From Macrostomum hystrix (Eukaryota > Platyhelminthes > Macrostomidae), in assembly GCA_950097015.1 (NCBI GenBank), contig CATNEN010000038.1, positions 31,210,501 to 31,274,500 of the forward strand: a stretch of DNA of 64,000 nucleotides, given 5' to 3'. Positions 46,935-58,650 of the stretch are shown here, piece after piece. Under the pieces are notes generated by a model, which saw only the letters and a list, made by a program, of their open reading frames with translations, was not told the DNA's origin and searched no databases. Position numbers and translations under genes: made by a program. Numbering within the stretch: position 1 is the first letter of the stretch; every line of letters starts with the position of its first letter.

Positions 46935-47383
46935 CTAGCGCGATGAATCTAACGAAAAAATATTTCCAAGTGTAAAGATTTTAGGTAATTGCATAACAAC
47001 TTGACGTTTTAGGCGAACCCCCAGGTCATTACATTCTGTCTCATATTTATCACCCTGCTGTGTGGTATCAGCTTTGCTGGTGGTGCTATGAAAGCATAGA
47101 TTTCAATCTAAATGTCGAATGCCGAACGCTCATCGTTTGGAAGCTTCAAGCGTTTCTCAATTTGTATTCTCAACAATGCCGCCGCTTATTTATATTGAAC
47201 CCCATTTATATTTGCCGGTACTCACTGTAAGACTTGGTTTTTCTGTCCCGTATTACATCCGTTATTTTCATTGCAAATTGAATTACCGATTATGGATTGT
47301 GTACAAAGTACAGAGATTTGATTGAATTTTTTAATAACAAAACAAAACGACTAAAACGACTGAGAGATATAAGTACACAACTT

Positions 47384-49706
47384 CCAGTCCACTGCCTATA
47401 GTCCACTGCCTACAGTCCATTGCCTATTGTCCACTGCCTACAGTCCACTGCCTCCAGTCCACTGCCTCCAGTCCACTGCCTATAGTCCACTGCCTACAGT
47501 CCACTGCCTACAGTCCACTGCCTCCAGTCCACTGCCTCCAGTCCACTGCCTCCAGTCCACTGCCTCCAGTCCACTGCCTCCAGTCCACTGCCTATAGTCC
47601 ACTGCCTACAGTCCACTGCCTTCAGTCCACTGCCTCCAGTCCACTGCCTATAGTCCACTGCCTCCAGTCCACTGCCTATTGTCCACTGCCTACAGTCCAC
47701 TGCCTATTGTCCACTGCCTACAGTCCACTGCCTCCAGTACACTGCCTACAGTCCACTGCCTATAGTCCACTGCCTATTGTCCACTGCCTCCAGTCCACTG
47801 CCTCCAGTCCACTGCCTATAGTCCACTGCCTCCAGTCCACTGCCTCCAGTCCACTGCCTCCAGTACACTGCCTACAGTCCACTGCCTATAGTCCACTGCC
47901 TATTGTCCACTGCCTCCAGTCCACTGCCTCCAGTCCACTGCCTATAGTCCACTGCCTTCAGTCCACTGCCTCCAGTCCACTGCCTATAGTCCACTGCCTC
48001 CAGTCCACTGCCTCCAGTCCACTGCCTACAGTCCACTGCCTACAGTCCGCTGCCTCCAGTCCACTGCCTATAGTCCGCTGCCTCCAGTCCACTGCCTATT
48101 GTCCACTGCCTACAGTCCACTGCCTTTTGTCCACTGCCTCCAGTCCACTGCCTCCAGTCCACTGCCTCCAGTCCACTGCCTATAGTCCGCTGCCTCCAGT
48201 CCACTGCCTATAGTCCACTGCCTACAGTCCACTGCCTACAGTCCACTGCCTCCAGTCCACTGCCTACAGTCCACTGCCTCCAGTACACTGCCTACAGTCC
48301 ACTGCCTCCAGTCCACTGCCTACAGTCCACTGCCTCCAGTCCACTGCCTACAGTCCACTGCCTCCAGTCCACTGCCTCCAGTCCACTGCCTCCAGTCCAC
48401 TGCCTCCAGTCCACTGCCTATAGTCCACTGCCTACAGTCCACTGCCTTCAGTCCACTGCCTCCAGTCCACTGCCTATAGTCCACTGCCTCCAGTCCACTG
48501 CCTATTGTCCACTGCCTACAGTCCACTGCCTATTGTCCACTGCCTACAGTCCACTGCCTCCAGTACACTGCCTACAGTCCACTGCCTACAGTCCACTGCC
48601 TATTGTCCACTGCCTCCAGTCCACTGCCTCCAGTCCACTGCCTATAGTCCACTGCCTTCAGTCCACTGCCTCCAGTCCACTGCCTATAGTCCACTGCCTC
48701 CAGTCCACTGCCTCCAGTCCACTGCCTACAGTCCACTGCCTACAGTCCGCTGCCTCCAGTCCACTGCCTATAGTCCGCTGCCTCCAGTCCACTGCCTATT
48801 GTCCACTGCCTACAGTCCACTGCCTTTTGTCCACTGCCTCCAGTCCACTGCCTCCAGTCCACTGCCTCCAGTCCACTGCCTATAGTCCGCTGCCTCCAGT
48901 CCACTGCCTATAGTCCACTGCCTACAGTCCACTGCCTACAGTCCACTGCCTCCAGTCCACTGCCTACAGTCCACTGCCTCCAGTACACTGCCTACAGTCC
49001 ACTGCCTCCAGTCCACTGCCTCCAGTACACTGCCTCCAGTCCACTGCCTACAGTCCACTGCCTACAGTCCACTGCCTATAGTCCACTGCCTATAGTCCAC
49101 TGCCTACAGTCCACTGCCTCCAGTCCACTGCCTATAGTCCACTGCCTCCAGTCCACTGCCTATAGTCCACTGCCTACAGTCCACTGCCTCCAGTCCACTG
49201 CCTATAGTCCACTGCCTCCAGTCCACTGCCTCCAGTCCACTGCCTACAGTCCACTGCCTCCAGTCCACTGCCTATAGTCCACTGCCTCCAGTCCACTGCC
49301 TCCAGTCCACTGCCAATAGTCCACTGCCTACAGTCCACTACCTGCAGTCCACTGCCTATTGTCCACTGCCTACAGTCCACTGCCTCCAGTACACTGCCTA
49401 CAGTCCACTGCCTATAGTCCACTGCCTTCAGTCCACTGCCTCCAGTCCACTGCCTCCAGTCCACTGCCTATAGTCCACTGCCTTCAGTCCACTGCCTCCA
49501 GTCCACTGCCTATAGTCCACTGCCTCCAGTTCACTGCCTCCAGTCCACTGCCTACAGTCCACTGCCTACAGTCCGCTGCCTCCAGTCCACTGCCTATAGT
49601 CCGCTGCCTCCAGTCCACTGCCTATTGTCCACTGCCTACAGTCCACTGCCTATTGTCCACTGCCTCCAGTCCACTGCCTATAGTCCACTGCCTCCAGTCC
49701 ACTGCC
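47384..49706 (+). repeat. 14-bp minisatellite B3 (about 166 copies)
   Basis: It is 140 bp (ten units) longer than B2. It has the same long internal duplication marked by TTTTGTCCACTGCC (48122 and 48822), again 700 bp apart. Confidence 0.95.
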
Positions 49707-49788
49707 GTAGGGTCAAAATGCCGTAGGGTCAACTGCCCTACACTACATGAGCATGCGGCTGAATCACATTGTCATGAAGCAGCCTATT

Positions 49789-49795
49789 TATAAAA
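49789..49795 (+). promoter_or_regulatory. TATA-like box, copy 4
   Basis: Same element and spacing as copies 2 and 3. Confidence 0.4.
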
Positions 49796-50048
49796 AATGG
49801 CAAATGCAAATGTATTTGTTGCTAGAAATAGCTTTTAGGACAGTATTATCTGAAAATAGTCCGCGCGCACACACAACGCAAAGCGTTTCTCTGGGTGTTT
49901 TCCAAGCCGGAAATGCCGTGGAAATGCCGCATTTCGGCTCATTAATAAGCCGGACTATAACTGAGTCCGCACGACAAAGTTTGTTGAAAGCCATATAATT
50001 CTATCGTAAAATTTATTCTACATGCAAACACGTAATTTAAAAGAAGCA

Positions 50049-50169
50049 ATGCCAAACACAACATCGGAGCCGGATCTAGCCTCTGAATTCAGCGGTCTCT
50101 CACATGAGCACGAGTCACTTCCGACAGGTTCGAGTTCAGCTATTGAAAGTGCCCATAGAAGTATGCCAG
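50049..50169 (+). CDS. Unrecognised tandem gene copy 4, exon 1
   Basis: Same sequence as copies 2 and 3, with intact frame and donor. It pairs with exon 2 at 50785. Confidence 0.55.
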
Positions 50170-50194
50170 GTGAGAGGTTTTTTATATAATTGGT

Positions 50195-50720
50195 CAATAA
50201 ATAAATATCTGACCCATAAATATCTGATCAATAAATATCTGACCCGTAAATATCTGACCCATAAATATCTGATCAATAAATATCTGCATGATCAATAAAT
50301 ATCTAACCAACAAATGTCTGACCAATAAATGTCTGACTGATAAATGACTGACCAATAAATTTCTGACCAATAAATGTCTGACCAAAAAATGTCTCAACCG
50401 ATTAATTTCAGACTGATATGACTGATTAGTTTCTGAATGATCGATGTCCGAACGATCGTGCCTAATCAATGTATGCCTGAATGTCTGGACGGATGGATGG
50501 ATAGATGGATGGTTGGATTTATGGATGGATGGATGGATGGTTGGATTGATGGATGGATGGATGGATGGTTGGATGGACGGTTGGATGGATGGTTGGATTG
50601 ATGGATAGATGGATGCATGGATGGATGGGTGGATGGATGGGTGGATAGATGGATGGTTGGATTGATGGATGGATGGATGGACGGTTGGATGGATGGTTGG
50701 ATTGATGGATGGATAGGTAT
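50195..50720 (+). repeat. Intronic satellites of copy 4
   Basis: As in copies 2 and 3, with isolated substitutions (for example CCAAAAAATGTC near 50383). Confidence 0.85.
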
Positions 50721-50784
50721 TAGGGATGGATTTGAAACAAAGTACTAAAGATCAATCTCTCTTATGTTCTTGTATCCATTTCAG

Positions 50785-51134
50785 GACTTACATCGGCTAA
50801 CTTATTTGGCGCCACTTCCAACAGCGAAGACAGCGGAACAATGTCTCAGTTGTCAACAGAAGATCAGAACGATAGCCGACAAAGAGTAGAGAATTTCGCC
50901 TCTCACACAACTTCATCGTCCACCGCGGCCAGAGGCCATAGAAGGTGTCACTCCATGACTACTGCATCAGATTACTCGACTTCCCAAGCAGCTGGGCAGA
51001 GACTGCAAGACAGTGGGACTGAGGCTTCATTAAGCCAGGTGCAACTTTGCGGCGCGGAATTGATTTGGGACGGCTTAATGCGCTCCGTGTCGAGCTTGTT
51101 TGGCAGCTTTGCTAACAATAATCTTCAGCAGTAG
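50785..51134 (+). CDS. Unrecognised tandem gene copy 4, exon 2
   Basis: The acceptor is intact (TTGTATCCATTTCAG, one change). The product differs from the other copies at a few residues: HTTSSS for HTISSS, EASLSQ for EASSSQ, and LIWDGL for LIWEGL. It also has at least one synonymous change (CTGCAA). It is the most diverged exon 2 of the four, as expected for the array's edge, and remains open. Confidence 0.6.
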
Positions 51135-51586
51135 CTAGCGCGATGAATCTAACGAAAAAATATTTCCAAGTGTAAAGATTTTAGGTAATTGCATAACAAC
51201 TTGGCGTTTTAGGCGAACCCCCAGGTCATTACATTCTGTCTCATATTTATCTGCACCCTGCTGTCTGGTATCAGCTTTGCTGGTGGTGCTATGAAAGCAT
51301 AGATTTCAATCTAAATGTCGAATGCCGAACGCTCATCGTTTGAAAGCTTCAAGCGTTTCTCTATTTGTATTCTCAACAATGCCGCCGCTTATTTATATTG
51401 AACCCCATTTATATTTGCCGGTACTCACTGTAAGACTTGGTTTTTCTGTCCCGTATTACATCCGTTATTTTCATTGCAAATTGAATTACCGATTATGGAT
51501 TGTGTACAAAGTACAGAGATTTGATTGAATTTTTGAATAACAAAACAAAACGACTAAAACGACTGAGAGATATAAGTACACAACTT

Positions 51587-53243
51587 CCAGTCCACTGCCT
51601 TCAGTCCACTGCCTCCAGTCCACTGCCTTCAGTCCACTGCCTCCAGTCCACTGCCTCCAGTCCACTGCCTCCAGTCCACTGCCTCCAGTCCACTGCCTCC
51701 AGTCCACTGCCTACAGTCCGCTGCCTCCAGTCCACTGCCTATAGTCCGCTGCCTACAGTCCACTGCCTCCAGTCCACTGCCTATTGTCCACTGCCTACAG
51801 TCCACTGCCTATAGTCCACTGCCTCCAGTCCACTGCCTCCAGTACACTGCCTCCAGTCCACTGCCTACAGTCCACTGCCTCCAGTCCACTGCCTCCAGTC
51901 CACTGCCTATAGTCCACTGCCTCCAGTCCACTGCCTCCAGTCCACTGCCTCCAGTCCACTGCCTATAGTCCACTGCCTATAGTCCACTGCCTCCAGTCCA
52001 CTGCCTACAGTCCACTGCCTCCAGTCCACTGCCTCCAGTCCACTGCCTCCAGTCCACTGCCTATAGTCCACTGCCTCCAGTCCACTGCCTATAGTCCACT
52101 GCCTACAGTCCACTGCCTATAGTCCACTGCCTATAGTCCACTGCCTACAGTCCACTGCCTCCAGTCCACTGCCTATAGTCCACTGCCTCCAGTCCACTGC
52201 CTATAGTCCACTGCCTACAGTCCACTGCCTACAGTCCACTGCCTTCAGTCCACTGCCTCCAGTCCACTGCCTATAGTCCACTGCCTCCAGTCCACTGCCT
52301 ATTGTCCACTGCCTACAGTCCACTGCCTATATATAGTCCACTGCCTCCAGTCCACTGCCTCCAGTACACTGCCTCCAGTCCACTGCCTACAGTCCACTGC
52401 CTACAGTCCACTGCCTATAGTCCACTGCCTATAGTCCACTGCCTACAGTCCACTGCCTACAGTCCACTGCCTCCAGTCCACTGCCTACAGTCCACTGCCT
52501 CCAGTACACTGCCTACAGTCCACTGCCTCCAGTCCACTGCCTCCAGTACACTGCCTCCAGTCCACTGCCTACAGTCCACTGCCTACAGTCCACTGCCTAT
52601 AGTCCACTGCCTATAGTCCACTGCCTCCAGTCCACTGCCTCCAGTCCACTGCCTATAGTCCACTGCCTCCAGTCCACTGCCTATTGTCCACTGCCTACAG
52701 TCCACTGCCTCCAGTCCACTGCCTACAGTCCACTGCCTCCAGTACACTGCCTACAGTCCACTGCCTATAGTCCACTGCCTTCAGTCCACTGCCTCCAGTC
52801 CACTGCCTCCAGTCCACTGCCTATAGTCTGCTGCCTACAGTCCACTGCCTCCAGTCCACTGCCTATTGTCCACTGCATACAGTCCACTGCCTATAGTCCA
52901 CTGCCTCCAGTCCACTGCCTCCAGTACACTGCCTCCAGTCCACTGCCTATAGTCCACTGCCTCCAGTCCACTGCCTCCAGTACACTGCCTCCAGTCCACT
53001 GCCTCCAGTCCACTGCCTCCAGTCCACTGCCTATAGTCCACTGCCTATAGTCCACTGCCTCCAGTCCACTGCCTCCAGTCCACTGCCTATAGTCCACTGC
53101 CTATAGTCCACTGCCTCCATTCCACTGCCTACAGTCCACTGCCTCCAGTCCACTGCCTCCAGTCCACTGCCTATAGTCCACTGCCTCCAGTCCACTGCCT
53201 CCAGTTCACTGCCTCCAGTCCACTGCCTATAGTCCACGGCCTC
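51587..53243 (+). repeat. 14-bp minisatellite B4 (about 118 copies)
   Basis: It has a different variant order from B1-B3 and one phase-breaking TATATATAG unit near 52328. It ends in CACGGCCTCTAGACTAC instead of the CTGCCGTAGGG end, so it marks the right boundary of the tandem duplication. Confidence 0.95.
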
Positions 53244-55663
53244 TAGACTACTAATTAAGGAAACGTGTAAAGGTTCATTGGCTCTTTCGTTGGTATAACA
53301 ATTTAGATTTATCATTACGTTAGTACGTTAGTCTTTATCAAAGTTGATTTTTAACAGAAAAACAAAATCTTTTGGATTAGAAAAACTGGATGCTATTAAA
53401 CATATAGAATAGGATTATAAAAAAGCAAAAACTGATTAATCTGGACGAGCTTTTTTCTGAGTAAGTAAAACTAATAAAACCAGAGCAAAAGGTTTATGGT
53501 TTACTAAATCTCGCTGTGCTCAAACGGACTGTAGGTTATTTTTATTCAAGTTATGGAATTTTTGGCAGTGTAAGTTTTATTCCCTCTAGTATTGTCTACT
53601 TTTTTGAGAACTCAATAGGCCGATTACATAACAATCAATTTAAATGACCAATTTAAGTTTGATTTTTAGAGTGTGTGTCTGGTTTCATTATGTTATAGCA
53701 TTAATAAAAATCTGGATGTTCGGTAAAACAATGGACTCTAAATATCTCTAAGTATTGTTGGGAATAAAATCGAAATATCAACTTGTACGGTAGAGCAGCA
53801 GCTAGCCTAGCTTGTTAACAATAGAAAGACCACCAAGACGCCAGGGGAAACAGCGTGGTCTTCCTATTGCTCAGAATTCTAAAGGCGAGTAGTAGATTTG
53901 GTTATTTATTCACTGTGCAGGATAGAGTCAATTAAGATATTCTCAAAGTAGCTGACTCAAAATGTCTCAAAAGTATTACAGCTCGAAGAATGTTGAAGAA
54001 ACGGCCAGAGTCCTAAAATCACCTGAACGATGTAACAATGTACGGTCGGACGCGACTGCAGCAGAGCAACAGCTAGTATCTACAAAGAGTAGCAGGAGGC
54101 GACCATACATCAACTAACAAAAGATGTGATACATTAACAACATGATAAATAAGTTGCTTGTAAAAGTACGTTAGCTGTTTATATTTATGAGTTAAGCTCA
54201 AAGACTGCTAAATGAGTGGTGTTTAGCAGGCATTGCTTTTTATGTCACCAAGGGTCAACCGTGTTAACTAAGGGCTGCAGGTAGCTTTTGTTTGCTTGTA
54301 GGCCAACTAAAATATGCTGCTGGATATATCACCAAAAACTTAAAATAACGGGACGCTATCCGGCATGTTTTTAGAATAATGTTCCCAGGATCCTCAAAAG
54401 CCTTAGACTGTTGTACATAACTGTAGAAAAAAAAGTAATATACTTACCCGTCGCATTGGCTCATCATTGAATCATTGAACAAATGACGTATATAGCAAAG
54501 GTGATTTAGCATGACCGAATTGTGATTTTATTCTTATCGCATATTTAGCGCCAGTAGGTTTTTTACGGCAAAACATCTTCATTTAAACTTTTCCCTGAGA
54601 TTTCCTTCAAATCTTTGCTGAGGATTCAGCAGCATCGATGCACTTTTCGCTTGTATAGCAGGCGACCTCAAAAACCGGGCCAGAACTGACATTGAACGCA
54701 TCTGTTCACCTCTGAACCGCGATGAGGTGAGCGTCAATTAATCCGAGAGAACTTTGCACGTTCTCATGAAAAAACTATTTGGCAAACGTCTCGCTCGATC
54801 ATAATATAGCTCGTACATTGGCGAATTGTCTTCGGATAAGAACAACAAAGAATGATGTCCTTTTCAACGCAGGTTGAATTCCTCGAATTCTTAATTTCAT
54901 TAGACTCGAATAATGCAGTAAATTGCATGTCTTCATTTCGATTCAGAATCAAATTTGCCTCGAGAACCATGATCAATAGGCGTCACGTAGAAGTTAGGAA
55001 ATTTCCGATTTCTCTGGAGCACTCTTGAAGGATATGTTTTGTACTCGTAATGGTACAAATCAGTACCACTACCGAAATCAGTACCGGAGCAAGGTCAGCT
55101 TGCTAGTTTACCACCGTCGACCATTACTAGTTGCGGCTGAGTGATGAAATGTCTCGGAGTTCACCAAGACCGGACTAGCTGGTCTCAAATGTTTGTCTCT
55201 GGTCTCTGTAAATAGTCAGAACGTCTGTTTGTTTATGAAGCGTACTTGAGGCGAAATTTTAGGTATCACGGGCCAGGGTTATAATAGACCATTCCAGATT
55301 GGCAACCAATGAAACGCGTTTCAAAGTAAGCGATTTCTGTCAGTCATGGTTCCGGATAGAGATCAGCAACGATTGTAGCAATCAGAATTTACGAACTGAA
55401 AATCTTTCGCTTTCACAATAATGTATATCGAGTCCTACAATTTTGCAGAGAGAAGTTGTTTGAAATCATACTGTCGCACTATACTACTAGAATTTCGACG
55501 AAAAAATCCAAAAACTGCACCAAGCAAGACGAGCCAAATAAAAACGAAAAAGCTAGCGACTTAATCCAACTCTAACGTGAGATAAAAGTATTTTAGCGAA
55601 AGCTATTAGGTAAAACGTGCAGGGTGTTAAAAACGATAATGAGACTTTCTGTTTGTCTGAAAG
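53244..55663. other. Intergenic region between the gene array and IAP copy 2
   Basis: Unique AT-rich DNA. No exon is recognised. A small hairpin lies at 53819-53869. The part next to 55664 would hold the 3' untranslated region of the minus-strand IAP gene. Confidence 0.4.
53819..53869. repeat. Short inverted repeat
   Basis: CAATAGAAAGACCAC pairs with GTGGTCTTCCTATTG (one mismatch) around a 21-nt loop. It could be a small RNA hairpin or a transposon relic; no target duplication is evident. Confidence 0.5.
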
Positions 55664-57742
55664 CTAAATTGAAACAAGCAGAGTGCCCTTTATGAAGGCT
55701 CTGCAAATCGGGCAGGTCTTGAGGGACTTGGCGCACACTGAGCAGCAGACCACGTGACCACAGTCCAGAAGCGTGATATTCACCTCCTTGTCCATGCACA
55801 CCTTGCACGTCTTCCAGTCGTTTATATCGCGGGGTCTCGGCTGCTGATTCAGAGGCTCCTTGATCTCGGCCAGTCTGCTCTCGAAGAATGTCTCGGGATC
55901 CTGCGACTGCTGGCGCATGCGGCGGCTCTCGGTGAGCATGAAGTCGAGGAACAGCTCCGATGTGGCAAAGTCGTCGCCTCGCTGTCTGAGATGCAGCTCT
56001 GTGAACAGACGGACTTGCAGAGCAGAGAATCCGAGCTGAGTGAGCAGTCTCACAACCGGCAGATCAGCCCTCGCCTTGATGTCTCTGGCCTCGACTCTGA
56101 ACTCAACTCCACGCGTGATTGCGAGCGCCTCGTCTGTGCGACTGCTGCGGACTGCGGAGGAGCCGCCGACACTCACCGCCGAAGCTGCAGCTGACGGATC
56201 GGGTGAGTCTCTCTGCACCGATGCAGCAGCACGATGAGCAACAACTCCGACCTTCGATACGGGAGGCGACACGGGAGGCGACAGTCGGTGCACCGCCTGC
56301 ACAAAGTCGCTGCCTCGCTCCAACAACACGTGAGCACAGCGAGGTGACCACCGTGCGTGCTGCACCCACACATCATCGTCGCAGCTCCACTCACTCATGC
56401 GGAGTCCACAGCTGAAGCAGCAGGTCGCTCTCTCTTCACTCGAGAAGAAGCCCGCCTTCGCCAGCAAGTACACCGGCTGCGGAACGAGCGCCGATCGCAG
56501 AGACTTTGATCTCTCTTGGTAGCTCTCGAACTGCTCATGTTTGGCAGTCACACTCGATGGGTCCGTCTCCAGACTGTGCTGCAGAGCGGACAGGTTCGTG
56601 AGCGCTCTCTCGGAGCACGCGGATCGAGCCACCTCGCTTGACACTGCCAGCCGAGGACGCCTCGTCAGGTCGAGTGAGATGAGCTCGTCATGAGCAGCAG
56701 CACTCGGTGATCCGTACTGAGCTCGAGTCCACCTCGATCTCACTCCGTCTGTCGCCATCGCCCACTCCGAAATCTCAGTGGGCTCCATGGGAGGCAGCTC
56801 AGAGATCAGCCTCATGCTCCAGTCTCCGCTCACCATCACTGCCTCGGCATGTGCGGTGTGCTCAGTGCACTGTACTGCCTCCACCTGCACTGCCGACCTC
56901 GCCTCTCCTTCTGGCTCTCTGTGCTCTCGGGGCACGTTGCCCACATCGACGAACAGCACGAACGGACAGGTCGAGAAGTGGCGTCTGTGAGCCTCTCGCA
57001 CCTGCTCACCCGCCTCCCAGTCCTTGAGCACACCCTTGCAGAAGGCGCACTTCACTCTGTCCGACTCCTGCAGGTAGAAGAATCCGTCAGCAGCCAGATC
57101 CGTCACTGACACCAGGTGAGACGCAGTGAATGACGCATCAGGCAGGTGGAAGGACTGCCACCTGTTGTCCTCACGTCTCATGTCCCACAGGTGCTGAGGA
57201 ATGGAGGCCGGCATTCCAGTCGTGTCCCATCGCTGATTGCGGAAGTCCAGAGTCTGAGGCACGGACTGAGCTCTGCCGCCAGGTGTGCCGTTGTTGTAGT
57301 ACCTCAGCACCTTGCCTTTTGCTGTTACTTCCAGCTTTTCATGATTTTGTTGGAGAGCGCTTTTGTTTTGATTTGTTATTCGCGACATTCTTTCCTTTGA
57401 TAGTTGTGCTGTTGCTATTGACATTAGGCAAATAAATGTTGTAGTTACTAGTGCCATTCTTTCCTCAACAAGTTTGTTTATCGATTCTGGAGAGTCATTT
57501 TTAGTAAAGTTTGTGCTGGTTATTTCAGCCGCAAAGCATATCACGCTTTTGCTGTTTTGTTGTTGGATAAGAATATGAAAGTTCTCCTTCAGTTTGGGAA
57601 ATTGTCCGAAATCTTTAGGAAATGATTCTCTTCCGTATTTATTATTGCTGTTTGTATCATATTTCTCTGAAAACAATATGCCGTGAAGATTATTAGCCTG
57701 CTTCGCATCCATTGCAACTGATTTTGGTTCTGGAATCGGCAA
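55664..57742 (-). CDS. IAP-family protein, BIR-BIR-UBA-RING (copy 2)
   Basis: This intronless 692-residue frame is near-identical to IAP copy 1 from KVLRYYNN onward. BIR1 zinc ligands are C232, C235, H252, C259; BIR2 ligands are C442, C445, H462, C469; RING ligands are C646, C649, C661, H663, C667, C670, C677, C680. All are intact. Against copy 1 it lacks one residue in BIR2 (GFFSSEE versus GFFYSSEE), duplicates SPPV in the linker, and ends FIKGTLLVSI. Residues 1-143 are unrelated to copy 1 and include a hydrophobic stretch near 97-113 that might span or associate with a membrane. Role as for copy 1: probable E3 ligase and cell-death or immune regulator. Single-exon structure with a swapped 5' end suggests duplication with exchange of the leading segment. 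Confidence 0.9.
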   Translation of the reverse strand: MPIPEPKSVAMDAKQANNLHGILFSEKYDTNSNNKYGRESFPKDFGQFPKLKENFHILIQQQNSKSVICFAAEITSTNFTKNDSPESINKLVEERMALVTTTFICLMSIATAQLSKERMSRITNQNKSALQQNHEKLEVTAKGKVLRYYNNGTPGGRAQSVPQTLDFRNQRWDTTGMPASIPQHLWDMRREDNRWQSFHLPDASFTASHLVSVTDLAADGFFYLQESDRVKCAFCKGVLKDWEAGEQVREAHRRHFSTCPFVLFVDVGNVPREHREPEGEARSAVQVEAVQCTEHTAHAEAVMVSGDWSMRLISELPPMEPTEISEWAMATDGVRSRWTRAQYGSPSAAAHDELISLDLTRRPRLAVSSEVARSACSERALTNLSALQHSLETDPSSVTAKHEQFESYQERSKSLRSALVPQPVYLLAKAGFFSSEERATCCFSCGLRMSEWSCDDDVWVQHARWSPRCAHVLLERGSDFVQAVHRLSPPVSPPVSKVGVVAHRAAASVQRDSPDPSAAASAVSVGGSSAVRSSRTDEALAITRGVEFRVEARDIKARADLPVVRLLTQLGFSALQVRLFTELHLRQRGDDFATSELFLDFMLTESRRMRQQSQDPETFFESRLAEIKEPLNQQPRPRDINDWKTCKVCMDKEVNITLLDCGHVVCCSVCAKSLKTCPICRAFIKGTLLVSI

Positions 57743-57807
57743 TATGAAAAGGCTTCAAGTTAGTTACAAGTTAGTTAGCTTGTATATCTTACTTTGTCAT
57801 TCTGTGT

Positions 57808-57828
57808 CACGTGGCGAAATCTGATTGG
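57808..57828 (-). promoter_or_regulatory. E-box and CCAAT box upstream of IAP copy 2
   Basis: CACGTG (57808-57813) and, read on the gene strand, CCAAT (57824-57828) lie about 65-85 bp upstream of the ATG, a spacing plausible for a proximal promoter. Neither motif has a counterpart upstream of copy 1, in line with the two genes having different 5' regions. Confidence 0.35.
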
Positions 57829-57842
57829 TTTGGAGTTCTGAT

Positions 57843-58377
57843 CGAGGAGTTCTGAATTTTTTTGGCTACCACAAACCGGTGTGGGTGAGGGTTTTTTGTC
57901 TTCGTGGGGCTTAAAAATCCCCTTTAGTCCGTAATGGCACAGTCAGGGACAAGAAGCGATGTCTGAATCTGGATGGCGGTCAGGTTTAGACTTTTAACGC
58001 TTTACATGTGCAGATCGAGAAAGGACGATTCAACTACCGCGTTTGTGTTCCATGTACGAGTATAATTCGTTTGAGTTTCATGTCCGTGTTTACCAATCTG
58101 AAATCAACTAAACTGATCGCTAAAGAAACCAAGCTGCCCGGCGATTTCAGTTATTAGTCTATGGTGACATGAATTCTGCTGGGCCCTTTGCAACAAACCG
58201 AATTGGATGCAGTAAAATCCAATATGCTAAACAAGGTAAACAAGAACGACTAGAGTAACGTGTTCATCTTACGTAGTCCGTGAAATATAATCGTACTAAA
58301 AATGAGAATCCAGAAATATACTGAAATAATGTGTATTACACCGTCTTGATCAATACTACAACTATATTATATTATAG
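57843..58377. other. Intergenic, no feature seen
   Basis: Unique sequence upstream of IAP copy 2; nothing recognised. Confidence 0.4.
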
Positions 58378-58650
58378 GGATTGTAGACTAGTGGTTAGAG
58401 CGTCGGGCTCACGACTTAAAGGTCGGGGGCTCGATTCTCGTCTCCACTCAAGCAACTCGCGTGCTTTGGCATGACACTAAACTGTGCATTTTCAATTACT
58501 CGTAATCCAGTTGTTAAATGGGTACCATCAGCATCAAGGGTGGGTGTGGCGTCCCTCCAGTCTAAACGCAGCCTTCAGCCTAATTTGAGGAGGCGGTCTA
58601 AAAATATTTTGTTACCGCACATCTGCCTTCACAGTAGTACGAGTACCCCC
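58378..58650 (+). mobile_element. Decayed tRNA-derived SINE, same family as 63541-63880
   Basis: The head matches the full SINE with scattered changes (TAGACTAGTGG A box; GGCTCGATTCT B box). The body matches through CAGTTGTTAAATGGGTACC, GGTGGGTGTGG and ACGCAGCCTTCAG. The 3' end has lost the (ATT)n tail. No target duplication is recognisable, so this is an older copy. Confidence 0.8.

Larger units (their letters stand above)
37500..53243 (+). repeat. Four-copy tandem gene array (units of about 4 kb)
   Basis: Four units in the same orientation each contain a TATA-like box, exon 1, a satellite-bearing intron, exon 2, a conserved 3' flank of about 450 bp, and a 14-bp minisatellite array. Copy 2 to copy 3 is exactly 4060 bp and copy 3 to copy 4 exactly 4200 bp. 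The 140-bp difference equals ten 14-bp units. Copies 2-4 are nearly identical; copy 1 is diverged in its 5' half but nearly identical in its 3' half. Confidence 0.9.

Noticed and set aside
40118-53243. Frames of PVHCLQSTAYS and QWTGGSGLEAVD type
   Set aside because: Translation of the 14-bp minisatellite in its 42-bp super-period; open on both strands and not bounded by gene signals.
9222-53243. CRISPR-like arrays
   Set aside because: The repeats are contiguous with no unique spacers between units, and the sequence is animal.
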